Source of the DNA: an uncultured Alphaproteobacteria bacterium
GTDB lineage: Bacteria; Pseudomonadota; Alphaproteobacteria; HIMB59
DNA length: 36,641 bases
Direction of reading: 5' to 3'
Assembly (NCBI GenBank): GCA_902527525.1
Contig: CABZOW010000009.1
Location: 1-36,641, forward strand
Below are positions 34,316-36,641 of this stretch, in pieces. The notes beneath the pieces were generated by a model. It ran no database searches. It worked only from the letters and a program-made list of their open reading frames with translations, and had not been told where the DNA came from. The translations under genes and the position numbers were made by a program. The stretch's first letter is position 1. Each line of letters opens with the position of its first letter.

Positions 34316-35023
34316 TTAAGAAAAATAATGAAATGTTAGGCTAAGTGCGGCAATAACTGCCGTATCAGCTTTGAGAATGTTCGAACCTAAGCTCACATTC
34401 AAGAAATTTTTGGATGATTTGGAAATAAATGCTCTCTCCTCCTCCTCAAATCCTCCTTCTGGCCCAATTACCACTAAAATTTCACTATTTGATTTGATCT
34501 TAGCTTGAGATAAATGAATTCCTTTAAGGTTTTCATCGAACATTAAAATTGTTTTACTAGAAATGATTTTCGATTGATTCTTTAATTCATTCAAATCATG
34601 AATATTAGGGATAGATAATCTCTCACTTTGTTGAGCGGCACCTATAGCATAAGCGTTAAACTTATTTAGATTTATTTTTGTGTTTATAGTTCTTTTAAAA
34701 ATTGTTGGAAATATAGATCTAATGCCCATCTCAGTCGATTGTCTAATAACTGACTCACTATTTTGATATTTAATTGGAGAAAACATTAAGTCTATTGATG
34801 TTTCTGCTTGAGGAGGCGAAACTTGATTAATTGTTTTTGCAATTAAAAAATTATTTTTGACATCTACTATTTCAGATACCCACTCTCCAGAAGTATTATT
34901 GAATAAAGATACTTGATCGCCAACTTTTAACCTCATTACTTTGACGAGGTGGATATAATACTTTTTTTCTAGCTCATAAGTGCTACCCTGTTTCAAAATT
35001 GAAGTACAATAAACTCTTTTCAT
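34316..35023 (-). CDS. rsmE: 16S rRNA m3U1498 methyltransferase RsmE
   Basis: SPOUT methyltransferase that modifies U1498 of 16S rRNA. 235 residues. The N-terminal PUA-like part has HLVKVMRLKVGDQVSLF. The SPOUT half shows QSERLSIPNI, VVIGPEGGFEEEE (SAM site) and SLGSNILKADTAVIAAL (knot). The ATG at 35023 gives the standard N-terminus MKRVYCTS and shares the bases CATG (35021-35024) with the ATG of the divergent ubiA. Ends 65 bases before coxB on the same strand. Confidence 0.95.
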   Translation of the reverse strand: MKRVYCTSILKQGSTYELEKKYYIHLVKVMRLKVGDQVSLFNNTSGEWVSEIVDVKNNFLIAKTINQVSPPQAETSIDLMFSPIKYQNSESVIRQSTEMGIRSIFPTIFKRTINTKINLNKFNAYAIGAAQQSERLSIPNIHDLNELKNQSKIISSKTILMFDENLKGIHLSQAKIKSNSEILVVIGPEGGFEEEERAFISKSSKNFLNVSLGSNILKADTAVIAALSLTFHYFS

Positions 35024-35930
35024 GAATACCGATTATAAGAATAATTTAATTTTTAAATTATTACCACCATTCACACACTCTTATATTTCTTTAGTTAGAT
35101 TAGATAAGCCAATAGGTTTTCTTCTTCTTTTTTACCCAGTTGGCTTTGTTTTAGCATCCTCGGGCAATATTTTATCTAATCATGTTTTAATTTTATTTCT
35201 TATATTTTTTCTTGGTTCGATAATTATGAGATCTGCTGGATGTATAATTAATGATTTAATTGACTCAGATATAGATAAAGAAGTAATCAGGACAAAGAAT
35301 AGAGCTTTAGCATCCTCAAAAATTAGTACAAAGAATGCTTTAATTCTTCTTTTTACTCTTTTAGTAATAGGATTTTTAATTCTCATACAATTAAATTATG
35401 AGGCAATTATTTTAGGAATAATTATTACACCTCTAATAGCCTTATACCCTCTGGCGAAGAGATTTTTTATTTTACCTCAATTTATTTTGGCTTTGACATA
35501 TAATTGGGGGTGTTTTATTGGCTGGGCATCACTTGGCTCAAATATTCCTTTCTCATCAATATGTATTTTATATTTATCATTAATTTTTTGGACTTTAACT
35601 TACGATACTATTTATGCAACGCAGGATGAAAAGGAGGACAAGAATTTAAATCTGTATTCTAGCACTTTGTTATTTGGATCAAAAAAAATGATTTTTTTAA
35701 ACATAATAATTATTACTAAGTATTTTTTGATTATTTTTTATGGGAGTAGTTTGGATTTTGGATTTATATTTAATATTTTAGTACTTACAATTTCTATAAT
35801 AAATTTAATAGACATTAATATAATATGGAAAAATAAGCCTGAAAATGCTAGCTCATACTTCTCTCGCAATAACTATTACGGTATCAGCCTTCTTTTTAGT
35901 ATAATAATTGGTAGTCATTTTAATGTCTGA
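35022..35930 (+). CDS. ubiA: 4-hydroxybenzoate polyprenyltransferase
   Basis: Attaches the isoprenoid chain to 4-hydroxybenzoate in ubiquinone synthesis; an integral membrane enzyme of about nine helices. 302 residues. LVRLDKPIGFLLLFYP near residue 25 is the UbiA opening. The first Mg-diphosphate motif is NDLIDSDID (77-85), followed by RTKNRALASS. The second is YDTIYATQDEKED. No alternative start exists before residue 71, so the ATG in CATG, shared with rsmE, is secure. Its stop overlaps the following ABC transporter gene by 8 bases. It supplies the quinone used by the bc1 and upstream dehydrogenases. Confidence 0.95.
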   Translation: MNTDYKNNLIFKLLPPFTHSYISLVRLDKPIGFLLLFYPVGFVLASSGNILSNHVLILFLIFFLGSIIMRSAGCIINDLIDSDIDKEVIRTKNRALASSKISTKNALILLFTLLVIGFLILIQLNYEAIILGIIITPLIALYPLAKRFFILPQFILALTYNWGCFIGWASLGSNIPFSSICILYLSLIFWTLTYDTIYATQDEKEDKNLNLYSSTLLFGSKKMIFLNIIIITKYFLIIFYGSSLDFGFIFNILVLTISIINLIDINIIWKNKPENASSYFSRNNYYGISLLFSIIIGSHFNV

Positions 35931-36641
35931 GTCTAAAAAACATTTTATAAGAATCTCTAAATTATTTCTTAATTTTAAACTAAAAATGTTCATTGCTGTT
36001 CTGTGTATGATTATTTCAGCTTTGTGCACAGGTTTCCATGCCTGGTTGGTTAAACCAGCATTAGACAATGTTTTAATTAATGCTGATACATTTTATCTAT
36101 ATTTTATTCCCTTAGCTATTTTAATTACAGGAATAATAAAAGGATTAGTAACCTATATTCAAATCACATCTCTTCAGTTTATGAGTCACAGGATTATAGA
36201 GAAACTTAGATGTGATGTTTTTAGGAATATAATTAATGTTCATTACGGGTTTTTTATTAAAAATAAAACAGGATCTTTAGTAACAAGAATTACTACAGAT
36301 ACCTATTACCTAAGTGGAGCAATGGCCAATACTTATACTGCGTTGATTAGAGACTCTCTAACTTTAACAGTCTTAATAGGAAATATGTTTTATCAAAATT
36401 GGAAATTAGCTTGTATTTCAATAGTTATCTTTCCATTAGCGATTGTTCCTGTTAGAGTTTTAGGAAAAAAAATTAGAAGGGTTACTAAAAATTTACAAGA
36501 ACAAGTTGGGACATTAGCTTCAAATTTAGAGGAAGTTTTTAGAGGCATAAAAAATGTAAAATCTTTTAACGCAGAAAATTTTGAAATTAAAAGAGTTAAT
36601 AAAGAAATTGAACACGCAAGGGAATTAAATTTTAAACAAGA
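35923..36641 (+). CDS. MsbA-like ABC exporter, N-terminal membrane domain (3' truncated by window end)
   Basis: An open frame from ATG 35923 to the end of the window, 239 codons visible. It begins MSESKKHFIRISKLFLNF and has several membrane helices, including MFIAVLCMIISALCTG, YFIPLAILITGIIKG and ISIVIFPLAIVPV. HAWLVKPALDNVL, LRCDVFRNIINV, FFIKNKTGSLVTRITTD and SNLEEVFRGIKNVKSFNAE are standard type-1 ABC exporter transmembrane-domain segments of the MsbA group. The ATPase half lies beyond the window. Lipid A or phospholipid flipping is the family role; substrate is not shown. Overlaps ubiA by 8 bases. Confidence 0.87.
   Translation, partial: MSESKKHFIRISKLFLNFKLKMFIAVLCMIISALCTGFHAWLVKPALDNVLINADTFYLYFIPLAILITGIIKGLVTYIQITSLQFMSHRIIEKLRCDVFRNIINVHYGFFIKNKTGSLVTRITTDTYYLSGAMANTYTALIRDSLTLTVLIGNMFYQNWKLACISIVIFPLAIVPVRVLGKKIRRVTKNLQEQVGTLASNLEEVFRGIKNVKSFNAENFEIKRVNKEIEHARELNFKQ

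Overview
The window is a dense, AT-rich (roughly 30% GC by eye), almost fully coding segment of a bacterial chromosome. Gene content and order point to an alphaproteobacterium: petABC for a bc1 complex; a coxB-coxA-ctaB-small ORF-ctaG-coxC-SURF1 cluster for an aa3 oxidase; CcrM DNA methyltransferase with its own C-terminal domain; an F0 ATP synthase cluster with two b-type subunits and no F1 genes; an APH-type homoserine kinase; and a mitochondrial-processing-peptidase-like M16 protease. The low GC, very short intergenic spaces (about 500 non-coding bases in 36.6 kb, longest gap 71 bases) and several shortened proteins suggest a streamlined lineage such as the free-living marine alphaproteobacteria. 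The exact clade is not resolved. I see no insertion sequence, prophage, CRISPR array or integration site, and no gap above 300 bases.

Layout: 1-3.7 kb (+) pgeF (5' truncated), prs, rplY, pth, ychF. 3.7-6.2 kb (-) petA-petB-petC. 6.3-6.7 kb (+) trmL. 6.7-11.8 kb (-) TPR lipoprotein/secreted-type protein, ispE (broken by one extra base), tRNA-Gln, ABC-F ATPase, short CCA-adding-type nucleotidyltransferase. 11.8-16.4 kb (+) uracil-DNA-glycosylase-like protein, lytic transglycosylase, moaB/mogA, rnhB, ccrM. 16.4-17.4 kb (-) mutY. 17.3-24.7 kb (+) DUF721, dsbA-like, a short smc, atpI-atpB-atpE-atpF'-atpF, thrB, rnhA. 24.6-34.3 kb (-) coxB-coxA-ctaB-33 aa ORF-ctaG-coxC-SURF1-M32 carboxypeptidase-thrC-M16 protease, then 34.3-35.0 kb (-) rsmE. 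35.0-36.6 kb (+) ubiA and the start of an MsbA-type ABC transporter cut by the window end.

Together the window carries the core of aerobic respiration (bc1, aa3 oxidase and its heme/copper assembly factors, ubiquinone prenylation, the membrane half of ATP synthase), translation and tRNA maintenance, DNA repair and chromosome maintenance (mutY, smc, ccrM, rnhA, rnhB), and threonine synthesis.

Most worth a second look: an ispE frameshift in a run of seven G; extreme gene packing in which one CATG supplies both start codons of divergent genes (twice) and one TTAG supplies both stop codons of convergent genes (twice); a repeated GANTC-containing motif directly in front of the GANTC methyltransferase gene; a 33-residue single-helix protein coupled between ctaB and ctaG; a UDG-family protein that has lost its catalytic and cluster motifs; an SMC with strongly shortened arms; and a head-and-neck-only CCA enzyme encoded two genes from a tRNA-Gln that already carries CCA.
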